NCBI RefSeq assembly: GCF_005518285.1
Contig: NZ_SJDU01000056.1
Coordinates: 1 to 9,682, forward strand
From: Brachyspira catarrhinii
GTDB lineage: Bacteria; Spirochaetota; Brachyspiria; Brachyspirales; Brachyspiraceae
Direction: 5' to 3'
DNA length: 9,682 bases
In this document: positions 1 through 5,610 of the stretch, piece after piece
How the letters are laid out: the number at the start of each line of letters is the position of its first letter
How positions within the stretch are numbered: position 1 is the first letter of the stretch
The notes under the pieces: model-generated
The model's database searches: none
What the model saw: only the letters and a program-made list of their open reading frames with translations
What the model was told of the DNA's origin: nothing
Translations under genes and position numbers: made by a program

Positions 1-41
1 GATAATAAAAATAATATTAAATTAATAAGAGGAAAAAGAAA

Positions 42-425
42 ATGGATAAAAAGATTATTAAAACTCATAAAGCTCCGCAAGCTATAGGACCTTATTCTCA
101 AGCGGTTAAAAGCGGTAATTTTATTTTTGCTTCAGGACAAATACCTTTGGACCCAGTAAGCGGCAATATGATTGAAAACGATATTAAAAAGCAAACCGAA
201 AGAGTTATGGAAAACATTAAGGGGCTTTTGGAATCGGAAAACCTTACTCTCTCAAATGTAATCAAAACTACCTGTTATTTAAGCGATATGTCAAATTTTG
301 CGGCGTTTAATGAAGTTTACGCGTCTTATTTTACGGACGATACTCCGGCAAGAAGCACCGTAGCGGTAAAATCTCTTCCTAAAGATGCTTTAGTTGAAGT
401 TGAAATAACCGCGGTTATTGATTAA
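42..425 (+). CDS. ridA: RidA family enamine/imine deaminase (YjgF/YER057c/UK114)
   Basis: The 127-residue protein has the full usual length of the family. RidA is a cytosolic trimer that hydrolyses reactive enamine/imine intermediates, such as 2-aminoacrylate made by PLP-dependent dehydratases, and so protects PLP enzymes. Seen in the sequence: the N-terminal GPYSQAV block (16-22), SGQIPLDP (31-38), the VIKTTCYLSDM block (73-83), PARS at 102-105 and the C-terminal LPKDALVEVE block (112-121). By recalled alignment with E. coli RidA, Arg104 corresponds to the carboxylate-binding Arg105 and Glu119 to Glu120, so the protein should be an active deaminase. The start is supported by AAGAGGA at 27-33, eight bases ahead of the ATG. 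The gene ends in TAA followed at once by a second TAA, then a strong terminator, so it is probably the last gene of its transcript. What lies upstream is outside the window. Substrate preference within the family cannot be read from sequence. Confidence 0.95.
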   Translation: MDKKIIKTHKAPQAIGPYSQAVKSGNFIFASGQIPLDPVSGNMIENDIKKQTERVMENIKGLLESENLTLSNVIKTTCYLSDMSNFAAFNEVYASYFTDDTPARSTVAVKSLPKDALVEVEITAVID

Positions 426-433
426 TAATTTTT

Positions 434-492
434 ATATAAGCCATGAATATTATTATAATTAATCGTTATAATAATTCATGGCTTATATTTTT
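434..492 (+). terminator. Rho-independent terminator after ridA
   Basis: A long inverted repeat pairs 434-448 plus 451-458 with 466-473 plus 474-488. That gives 23 base pairs, a 2-nt bulge (449-450) and a 7-nt loop (459-465). The core arm AAGCCATGAAT pairs with ATTCATGGCTT, and a T run closes it at 488-492. The T run is on the + strand side only, so it should end ridA transcription. It sits immediately ahead of the next gene's ribosome binding site, so that gene needs read-through or a promoter overlapping the hairpin. Confidence 0.85.
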
Positions 493-512
493 AAATAAAT
501 TAAAATAAAATT

Positions 513-516
513 GGAG
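513..516 (+). promoter_or_regulatory. Ribosome binding site that fixes the DUF368 gene start at 523
   Basis: GGAG lies six bases ahead of ATG 523. An in-frame TTG at 511 would also open the reading frame, but it overlaps this Shine-Dalgarno and has no purine-rich site of its own. The ATG at 523 is therefore the better start, removing four residues from the longest possible protein. Confidence 0.8.
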
Positions 517-522
517 TATATT

Positions 523-1386
523 ATGAGAGCGTATTTATCCTATTTTATAAAAGGAATGGCTATAGGAATAGCGAACGCGATTCCCGGAGTATCGGGAGGA
601 ACGATAGCTTTCGTTCTTGGAATTTACGAAAAATTAACTTATTCGATATCCTCTCTTCCGATGTCGTTAATTAAATTAAGATGGAAAGATGTCGCGGAAA
701 GTTTAAAAATATTGATTCCCGTATTTTTGGGAGCTATTATTTCGATATTTTTATTTCTAAATATTATTAGTTTTTTGTTTGCCAATTATCCCATTCCAAC
801 TAAAATATTTTTTGTCGGACTCGTATTGGGTTCTTTTCCTTTCGTAACGAAAACGGTTGAAAAATACGATTTGAAAATATTTTTGTCTTTCTTTTTGGGC
901 GCTTTTATAATGGCTATATTCGTTTATTTCGATATTAACGAACCCGAGATTAATAAAACTATCGGAGAATCGACTTATTCGGATTTTTCGGTTGTCTACG
1001 GAATAAAATTATTTTTCTGCGGAATAGCGGCGGCGATAGCGATGGTGATTCCCGGAATATCGGGTTCTTTGCTTTTGCTGATATTGGGAGAATACGAGAA
1101 TATATCTTATTTTGTTTCAAATATTACATCGAATTTCAATTATATTTATCCTCTAATATTTTTAGGAGTTGGAATAGTTATAGGAATTTTCGCGATATCA
1201 AAATTAATAACTATTTTGATTCAAAAATATAGAGGAATAGTTTTCGGTTTCGTATTGGGGATTTTGATAGTGTCATTTTTGAGTTTGTGGCCCAATATAA
1301 CTTTTTTAAGCGTTCCAATGTTGGCGGCGACAGTTTTATCAATGTGTCTTGGTTTTTTAGTAGCCATAGTTATGGAAAAAATTTAA
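523..1386 (+). CDS. popT: DUF368 family polyprenyl-phosphate transporter (PopT type)
   Basis: This polytopic inner-membrane protein of 287 residues (from ATG 523) belongs to the DUF368 family (Pfam PF04018). Members named PopT have been shown in other bacteria to return undecaprenyl-phosphate, the lipid carrier for peptidoglycan and other envelope sugars, to the cytoplasmic face. The family signature is visible twice: NAIPGVSGGT at 18-27 near the N-terminus and VIPGISGS at 175-182 in the second half. Each is followed by a similar LGxYE motif (VLGIYEKL, ILGEYENI), which indicates an internally duplicated fold. The remainder is successive hydrophobic segments, eight or more, separated by short polar loops; the longest soluble loop is about 137-155. 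The gene stands alone between the ridA terminator and a 74-nt gap before the next + strand gene. The family call is firm. The substrate is transferred from characterised homologues, and the symbol carries the same caveat. Confidence 0.9.
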   Translation: MRAYLSYFIKGMAIGIANAIPGVSGGTIAFVLGIYEKLTYSISSLPMSLIKLRWKDVAESLKILIPVFLGAIISIFLFLNIISFLFANYPIPTKIFFVGLVLGSFPFVTKTVEKYDLKIFLSFFLGAFIMAIFVYFDINEPEINKTIGESTYSDFSVVYGIKLFFCGIAAAIAMVIPGISGSLLLLILGEYENISYFVSNITSNFNYIYPLIFLGVGIVIGIFAISKLITILIQKYRGIVFGFVLGILIVSFLSLWPNITFLSVPMLAATVLSMCLGFLVAIVMEKI

Positions 1387-1460
1387 ATTTATTTTATAAT
1401 ATGCCTAAATTTTATATAATTCGATTCCGAATATATATAGTAATGTAAAGAGGATAAATT

Positions 1461-2582
1461 ATGGATAAGATAAGATATTGTAAAACAAAGATATTTTTAA
1501 TATTTAATTTAATATTATTTATTTTTACGGCGGGAGTTTTATATTCTCAAACTTCTACGAATCTCGATAATTCTTTTACGAATTTGCCTAATTCTAAAAG
1601 ATTGGCGAATAATATCTCAATAAGGGCTATAAACGAAGATTCGTTATATGTCGAATGGCAAGGCATATATCATCCTAATTTAACTTATTATGTGTATAGA
1701 AGCAATAATCCGATATTATCGAGACCGCTTTTAACTACGGCGACAGTTATAGGTTCGGTAAAAGCGACTAATAATGCTAATTCATATTCTGTGCTTGATA
1801 TACTTCCATCTTATGGAACATATTATTATGCGGTAATATCTTATGTAGATAATATAGGTTTTTATACGGCAGATTCGGACGTAGACACGATTTCTTTCGA
1901 ATATAAAAACCCTAATGCCAATATTATTACCAATACAAATACAATGATAATAGTTGCGAGTAATTTGAATACGAATTTAATGAATAATGAATTCATTACG
2001 AATGCATACACGATAACAAATTTTATAACCGAAACAAATTATTACGCTCAAACCAATTATTATGAGCAAACAAATTATTATAATGAAACTAATTATCATA
2101 ATATAACAAATTACTATAATACTACAGAAATAATTATAACGGGAGAAACTAATAATAATATTTCGAATAATCCTATAAAAAATAGAGACACGAACGAAAC
2201 GGATTATATATATACGAACATTATGAATACGAATGAGAATGTAGACGGAATGGTAAATACTAATTCTATAGAAGCCACTATTAATAATATTATGGAAACT
2301 CCTCCTCCAGCTCAAACGGAATACGATATGTATATGAACGAATATAATAAAGCTTTGGCTCAATTTAGATTGGGAAATTATTCTACCGTAATTACTTTAC
2401 TTGAACCTGTATCAAGAAAAAATGTTAATAGAAATTTATATTATAATATTAATTTGCTACTTGGAAAAGCCTATAAAAATACAAATCAAAAACAAAACGC
2501 TTTGAATGTATTTAGACGCATACAGTCTATTAATTCAACGGAAGTTAATTTTTGGGTTAATCAAGTGTTAAGCGATTTATAA
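1461..2582 (+). CDS. Secreted FN3-like / Asn-Thr-Tyr repeat / TPR protein, function unknown
   Basis: I do not recognise this as a characterised protein. Four parts can be seen in its 373 residues. A signal peptide occupies about 1-29, with a basic start, a hydrophobic core at 11-27 and a likely cleavage near LYS/Q; there is no lipobox cysteine. A fibronectin type III-like beta domain spans about 46-148, with SLYVEW on one strand and YYYAVISYVDN on a later one. A linker at about 150-280 is extremely rich in Asn, Thr, Tyr and Ile and contains a seven-unit hexapeptide repeat at 180-221. A PPPAQ hinge at 281-285 then leads to two TPR-like helical hairpins (about 286-318 and 325-357). AAGAGG at 1448-1453 precedes the ATG by seven bases, which supports this start. 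A TATAAT at 1415-1420 could be a -10 box, but no convincing -35 partner is visible. The next gene follows after 17 nt, so the two are probably co-transcribed. A periplasmic or surface scaffold or adhesin-like role is inference only. Confidence 0.85.
   Translation: MDKIRYCKTKIFLIFNLILFIFTAGVLYSQTSTNLDNSFTNLPNSKRLANNISIRAINEDSLYVEWQGIYHPNLTYYVYRSNNPILSRPLLTTATVIGSVKATNNANSYSVLDILPSYGTYYYAVISYVDNIGFYTADSDVDTISFEYKNPNANIITNTNTMIIVASNLNTNLMNNEFITNAYTITNFITETNYYAQTNYYEQTNYYNETNYHNITNYYNTTEIIITGETNNNISNNPIKNRDTNETDYIYTNIMNTNENVDGMVNTNSIEATINNIMETPPPAQTEYDMYMNEYNKALAQFRLGNYSTVITLLEPVSRKNVNRNLYYNINLLLGKAYKNTNQKQNALNVFRRIQSINSTEVNFWVNQVLSDL
1998..2123 (+). repeat. Seven tandem 18-bp units encoding TNxxxx hexapeptides
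   Basis: Seven consecutive in-frame units each begin with an ACN-AAT pair (Thr-Asn): TNAYTI, TNFITE, TNYYAQ, TNYYEQ, TNYYNE, TNYHNI, TNYYNT. The first two are degenerate; the last five share TNY followed by Tyr or His. Codons differ between units (ACA, ACC, ACT; TAT, TAC), so the repeat is old and not freshly amplified. It forms the flexible, uncharged, tyrosine-dotted linker of the surrounding protein. Confidence 0.85.
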
Positions 2583-2599
2583 TTAATGGAGAATATATT

Positions 2600-3643
2600 A
2601 TGAAAATTTATGCAGCGATTTTAGCCTCGGTTATTACCATAGTTGCCATTTTGGGAGGAGTTTTTATTACCAAGGCATCCTCTTTATCTTCGCCCGAAAG
2701 ATATTTTCAAAAAGGCAAAAGATATTATGAAATGGGCAATTATGATGAAGCTATAAATAATTTGAACGAATATTTGTCTATAGATACAAAATTGAGACCT
2801 TTGGATAATATAGCGCAATCTTATTTCTTGGTCGCAGATTCTCTAAAAAGACAAAAAAAATATCATTTGGCTAAAGAAAGACTTACAGAGATTATAGATA
2901 ATCCAGAATTTATAAATTATTCCACAAATGCCATAATAACATACGCTGATATAGCGCGTTTGGAAAATGCCGCAGACTATTATATAATGCCTAAATTACA
3001 GAATAATTTGAGAGCTAAAGATAACGATATAGCTTCAACTATGAATATGGAATACGGCTATCAATTATTTTTCCAAAAAAAATACGGAGAGGCTTTGAGT
3101 TATTTTTTAAGGGCTAACGGCGAGCTTGCGGTATTAGGAAGAGCGAGAGTTTATTTCAATATGAACGATTACGACAGAGCTTTTGAAATATACGAAGACT
3201 TTTTACAATACTATAAAACGAGCGTTTATTATGACGAGGTTATGAGAACTTATTTAATTCAAGTTCCCGCAAGAGCGCATAAATCGTTTTTGGAGAGAAA
3301 TTATGTTAAAGCGAGAATGTATTATAATAAAATAGCGACTTTATTTCCGAGAACTAAATATGAAGAAGAGGCTTTATTTAGAATCGGGCAATCCTATTAT
3401 GATGAAAAAAATTACGATAAAGCCATAGAATTCTACAATAAGGTTAGATACAATAATAATATCGATACTTTAGACGCCGAAGCTTTGCTTTATATAGGTT
3501 TATCTTATTTCAAAGTCGGCAGATATTCAGACTCTTATAAAACTTTGGATTCTTTTGTCTCTCAATATCCGAATAATCCAAATGTTCCAAGGGCAAAAGA
3601 ATATATGGCGGCTTTACAAGAAACTTTACTAACTTTAAATTAA
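2600..3643 (+). CDS. Membrane-anchored tetratricopeptide repeat protein
   Basis: This protein of 347 residues is nearly all helical repeats. Residues 4-24 form a hydrophobic N-terminal segment that is either an uncleaved signal anchor or a signal peptide; there is no lipobox cysteine. The rest should therefore sit outside the cytoplasm. TPR-like units are recognisable at about 34-66 (with the consensus-like YYEMGNYDEAINNL), 70-100, 151-170, 177-207, 223-250, 254-286 (SYYDEKNYDKAIEFYNKV) and 294-326. The last two, with the tail YPNNPNVPRAKEYMAAL, resemble BamD or YbgF-type TPR proteins, though I cannot assign it to either. GGAG at 2588-2591, eight bases ahead of the ATG, fixes the start. It lies 17 nt behind the FN3/repeat/TPR gene, and both proteins carry TPRs, so they probably share a transcript and may interact. 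The TPR call is firm; the partner is unknown. Confidence 0.87.
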   Translation: MKIYAAILASVITIVAILGGVFITKASSLSSPERYFQKGKRYYEMGNYDEAINNLNEYLSIDTKLRPLDNIAQSYFLVADSLKRQKKYHLAKERLTEIIDNPEFINYSTNAIITYADIARLENAADYYIMPKLQNNLRAKDNDIASTMNMEYGYQLFFQKKYGEALSYFLRANGELAVLGRARVYFNMNDYDRAFEIYEDFLQYYKTSVYYDEVMRTYLIQVPARAHKSFLERNYVKARMYYNKIATLFPRTKYEEEALFRIGQSYYDEKNYDKAIEFYNKVRYNNNIDTLDAEALLYIGLSYFKVGRYSDSYKTLDSFVSQYPNNPNVPRAKEYMAALQETLLTLN

Positions 3644-3684
3644 TGATTTTAAAAGATTAAACGACTTATATATAAGAAAAACAA

Positions 3685-3715
3685 AAAGAGAAATTAAATG
3701 ATTTAATTTCTCTTT
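3685..3715. terminator. Convergent (bidirectional) terminator hairpin
   Basis: A perfect 14-bp stem pairs 3685-3698 (AAAGAGAAATTAAA) with 3702-3715 (TTTAATTTCTCTTT) around a 3-nt loop. Read on the minus strand it is followed by a run of T broken by one G (complement of 3676-3687), a good terminator for the pfkA-glycosyltransferase transcript. Read on the + strand it is followed by TTTAATTTTAAAG, a weaker tract that could still end the TPR gene transcript. The right arm lies inside the last codons and stop of the minus-strand gene (stop at 3703-3705). Confidence 0.8.
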
Positions 3716-4443
3716 AATTTTAAAGTTAATTTTTCAAGTAGAATAAGTATCCAAAAAAATATATAATCTAAATATAGGAATATTCTAAATAAATTATTCT
3801 TTAGGTAAAAAGATTCCTCTTTATTTGATTCCAATATTTTCATATTAGGGGATTTTATTCTTCCCGCAAAACCGTCTAATGGTCTCAATATAGGGACGCA
3901 TAATTTTACTTTTAAATTTTCTTTATTATTTGCATACCAATATAGAGATTTTTTAAAAGGCATATATATTAAAAACATATCGGGAGATATTTTTTTTAGT
4001 CCTATAAAAACTTTCTCCAATTCTTCTTTATTTTTCGGATTATCCAAATTTCCGACATGTCTTATATTAGGATATATTTTTTTTATTTTTTCCAAAATGG
4101 CAAAGAAGTATTTTTCGTTATCCCCAAATAAAAACATAGACATTTTTTTCTTATCTATATACGACAATATATTTGAGAAAAAAATAAAATCTTGCATATA
4201 TTCCAATTTTTCTTTGTGAATAAATTTATAACCTTTGGCTATAGCATGATGAGAGGCGATAACTAAAGAGGCGTTATTTACCGTTTCTTTCAATTTTTTA
4301 TTGGAACGAACTTTTAATAATTGATGAATATCTAAAGTAACTATTAAAGCGTTTTTTTCGTCTTTTAGTTTCTCTAAAATATCGTCAAAATCGTTATTAA
4401 AATTGTCTATTCTAATTCCCAAAATCGATTTACTTTCTTTCAT
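3703..4443 (-). CDS. Divergent WecG/TagA/CpsF (GT26) family glycosyltransferase-like protein
   Basis: GT26 enzymes such as TagA and WecG add N-acetylmannosamine-type sugars to undecaprenyl-linked intermediates on the inner face of the membrane. This 246-residue protein has the family's length and order of blocks: TLDIHQL (36-42) matches the T-x-N-x-x-H block, EYMQDFIFFSNIL (81-93) the region after the active site, MFLFGDNEKYF (103-113) and IYPNIRHVGN (123-132) the second Rossmann-like half, and LDGFAGRIKSPNM (189-201) the fD-x-x-AG-x-x-xRAP block. Two active-site blocks are changed. The PDG motif that carries the catalytic Asp is SHH at 64-66, and the G-x-P-x-QE motif reads MPFKKS at 161-166. 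The C-terminus (218-246) is hydrophobic, then basic, and could attach the protein to the membrane. It follows pfkA by 45 nt on the same strand and is probably co-transcribed; AAGG at 4454-4457 is its likely ribosome binding site. It could be an altered-specificity enzyme or an inactive relative. Confidence 0.65.
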   Translation of the reverse strand: MKESKSILGIRIDNFNNDFDDILEKLKDEKNALIVTLDIHQLLKVRSNKKLKETVNNASLVIASHHAIAKGYKFIHKEKLEYMQDFIFFSNILSYIDKKKMSMFLFGDNEKYFFAILEKIKKIYPNIRHVGNLDNPKNKEELEKVFIGLKKISPDMFLIYMPFKKSLYWYANNKENLKVKLCVPILRPLDGFAGRIKSPNMKILESNKEESFYLKNNLFRIFLYLDYIFFWILILLEKLTLKLKRN

Positions 4444-4488
4444 AAAACTATAGCCTTGATTATATTAAACTTATAACTTAATTTATAA

Positions 4489-5469
4489 TTATATAGCCAA
4501 AGTTCTGCATAGCTCCAAATCTATAGGATCGATTTTAGGAACTTTTTTAATGGCATCGGATAAAGGAGTATAAGTGTATTCTCCTTTCCAAATTCCAACC
4601 GCAATATTAGTTTTTTCTTCCAATAAAGCCTTAACCGCTATATAACCGAATCTCGCTGCCATAAGTCGTTCTTTTGAAGTAGGAGAACCTCCTCTTTGCA
4701 TATGTCCTAATATGGTAACTCTCGTATCGAAGCCCGTTTTCCCTTCTATATGTTTCGCCGTTTCCATAGCTCCTCCAGATTCGTCTCCTTCGGCAACGAC
4801 AATTATTGAAGATTTTTTTCCTCTCTTTTTGGCGAGTTGTAATTCTTCGACTATTTTATCCAAATTGGTTGGAGTTTCGGGTATAAGTATATCTTCCGCG
4901 CCAGAAGCTATTCCCACTTCTAAAGCTATATAGCCCGCATGTCTTCCCATAACTTCCACTACGAAACATCTTCCATGACTTGTAGCCGTGTCTCTCAATT
5001 TGTCTATCGCCTCCATAGCGACATTAACCGCCGTATCGTATCCTATCGTATAATCCGTTCCGTATATATCGTTGTCAATGGTTCCAGGAATGCCGACTAT
5101 GGGGAATTCTGGATGATGATTTGCAAAATCCAAAGCGCCTCTATAAGTTCCGTCTCCGCCTATTACTACCAAAGCTTCCATTCCATGATACTTCATATTA
5201 TCCGCCGCTTTTTTCATTCCTTCTTCCGTTTGGAATTCGGGCGACCTTGCAGAAAATAATATAGTTCCGCCATGATTAATGATTCCGCCAACGCTTCCCG
5301 CGTTCATGTCGTAAACATTATTATACATAAGACCTTGATAGCCTTCTCTTATTCCCACAACCTCAAGCCCGTTCGCTATAGCCGTTCTAACCACGCTTCT
5401 TATAGCTGGATTCATACCCGAAGCGTCTCCTCCGCTTGTAAGTATCCCTATTCTTTTTATTTTACTCAT
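4489..5469 (-). CDS. pfkA: ATP-dependent 6-phosphofructokinase
   Basis: This cytosolic enzyme phosphorylates fructose 6-phosphate to fructose 1,6-bisphosphate, the committed step of glycolysis. The 326 residues match the length of short bacterial PfkA. Seen: the nucleotide loop TSGGDASGMN (11-20), GGDG at 104-107, PGTIDND at 128-134, MGRHAGY at 174-180 and GHMQRGGSP at 255-263. Gly107 in GGDG and Gly129 in PGTIDND mark the ATP-using type; PPi-dependent enzymes have Asp and Lys at those places. By recalled alignment with E. coli PfkA, Asp132 is the catalytic base, and Arg75, Arg167, Arg250, His256 and Arg259 are the substrate-binding residues. Effector-site residues corresponding to Arg21, Arg25, Arg154, Glu187 and Lys213 are kept, but Arg54 is Ala57 and His215 is Ser220. 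AAAAGGAG at 5480-5487 lies ten bases ahead of the ATG. The gene is divergent from mgtE and leads the two-gene unit with the GT26-like gene. Confidence 0.96.
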   Translation of the reverse strand: MSKIKRIGILTSGGDASGMNPAIRSVVRTAIANGLEVVGIREGYQGLMYNNVYDMNAGSVGGIINHGGTILFSARSPEFQTEEGMKKAADNMKYHGMEALVVIGGDGTYRGALDFANHHPEFPIVGIPGTIDNDIYGTDYTIGYDTAVNVAMEAIDKLRDTATSHGRCFVVEVMGRHAGYIALEVGIASGAEDILIPETPTNLDKIVEELQLAKKRGKKSSIIVVAEGDESGGAMETAKHIEGKTGFDTRVTILGHMQRGGSPTSKERLMAARFGYIAVKALLEEKTNIAVGIWKGEYTYTPLSDAIKKVPKIDPIDLELCRTLAI

Positions 5470-5565
5470 GTTGAAATAACTCCTTTTAAGTATATAATTT
5501 ATCCAATTAATGATATAATCAATATCGAAATTTATTTGATATATTATATATTAATTGTTAAAGAA

Positions 5566-5598
5566 TTGATATACTAAATATAAAAAAATATTTATCAA
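5566..5598 (+). promoter_or_regulatory. AT-rich hairpin in the mgtE leader
   Basis: TTGATA (5566-5571) can pair with TATCAA (5593-5598), and AATAT (5577-5581) with ATATT (5588-5592). This leaves a 5-nt bulge and an A6 loop. The structure ends four bases ahead of the GGGCGG that precedes the mgtE start. It is made only of weak pairs apart from one G-C, in an AT-rich spacer where chance palindromes are common. A role in mgtE expression is speculative. It does not resemble the M-box magnesium riboswitch. Confidence 0.25.
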
Positions 5599-5610
5599 AT
5601 TGGGCGGTTT

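Noticed and set aside
1413..1437. Small hairpin ATTCG/CGAAT with flanking AT pairs ahead of the FN3/repeat gene
   Set aside because: The stem is only five pairs plus a bulged AT extension, with no T run on either side. It is too weak to call as a terminator or regulatory element.
1977..2363. Open minus-strand frame of 128 codons opposite the repeat region
   Set aside because: It is the shadow of the AAT/TAT-rich repeat and linker of the + strand gene, which gives Ile-rich nonsense. It has no ribosome binding site and no domain.
4459..4487. Minus-strand TATAAT (complement of 4459-4464) as a promoter for the GT26-like gene
   Set aside because: The implied transcript start would fall at or after the AAGG ribosome binding site, and the -35 position reads TATAAA. 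Co-transcription with pfkA is simpler.
5520..5545. Imperfect palindrome in the pfkA-mgtE spacer as an operator
   Set aside because: Only about seven of ten arm positions match, in a very AT-rich spacer. No regulator can be named.
4712..5577. Three open + strand frames opposite pfkA and its leader
   Set aside because: They lie antisense to a fully conserved pfkA, are Ser/Ile-rich, have no plausible start signals and match no family.
5470..5610. Magnesium (M-box) riboswitch ahead of mgtE
   Set aside because: The spacer is shared with the divergent pfkA and is almost all A and T. It lacks the GC-containing helices expected of that riboswitch.
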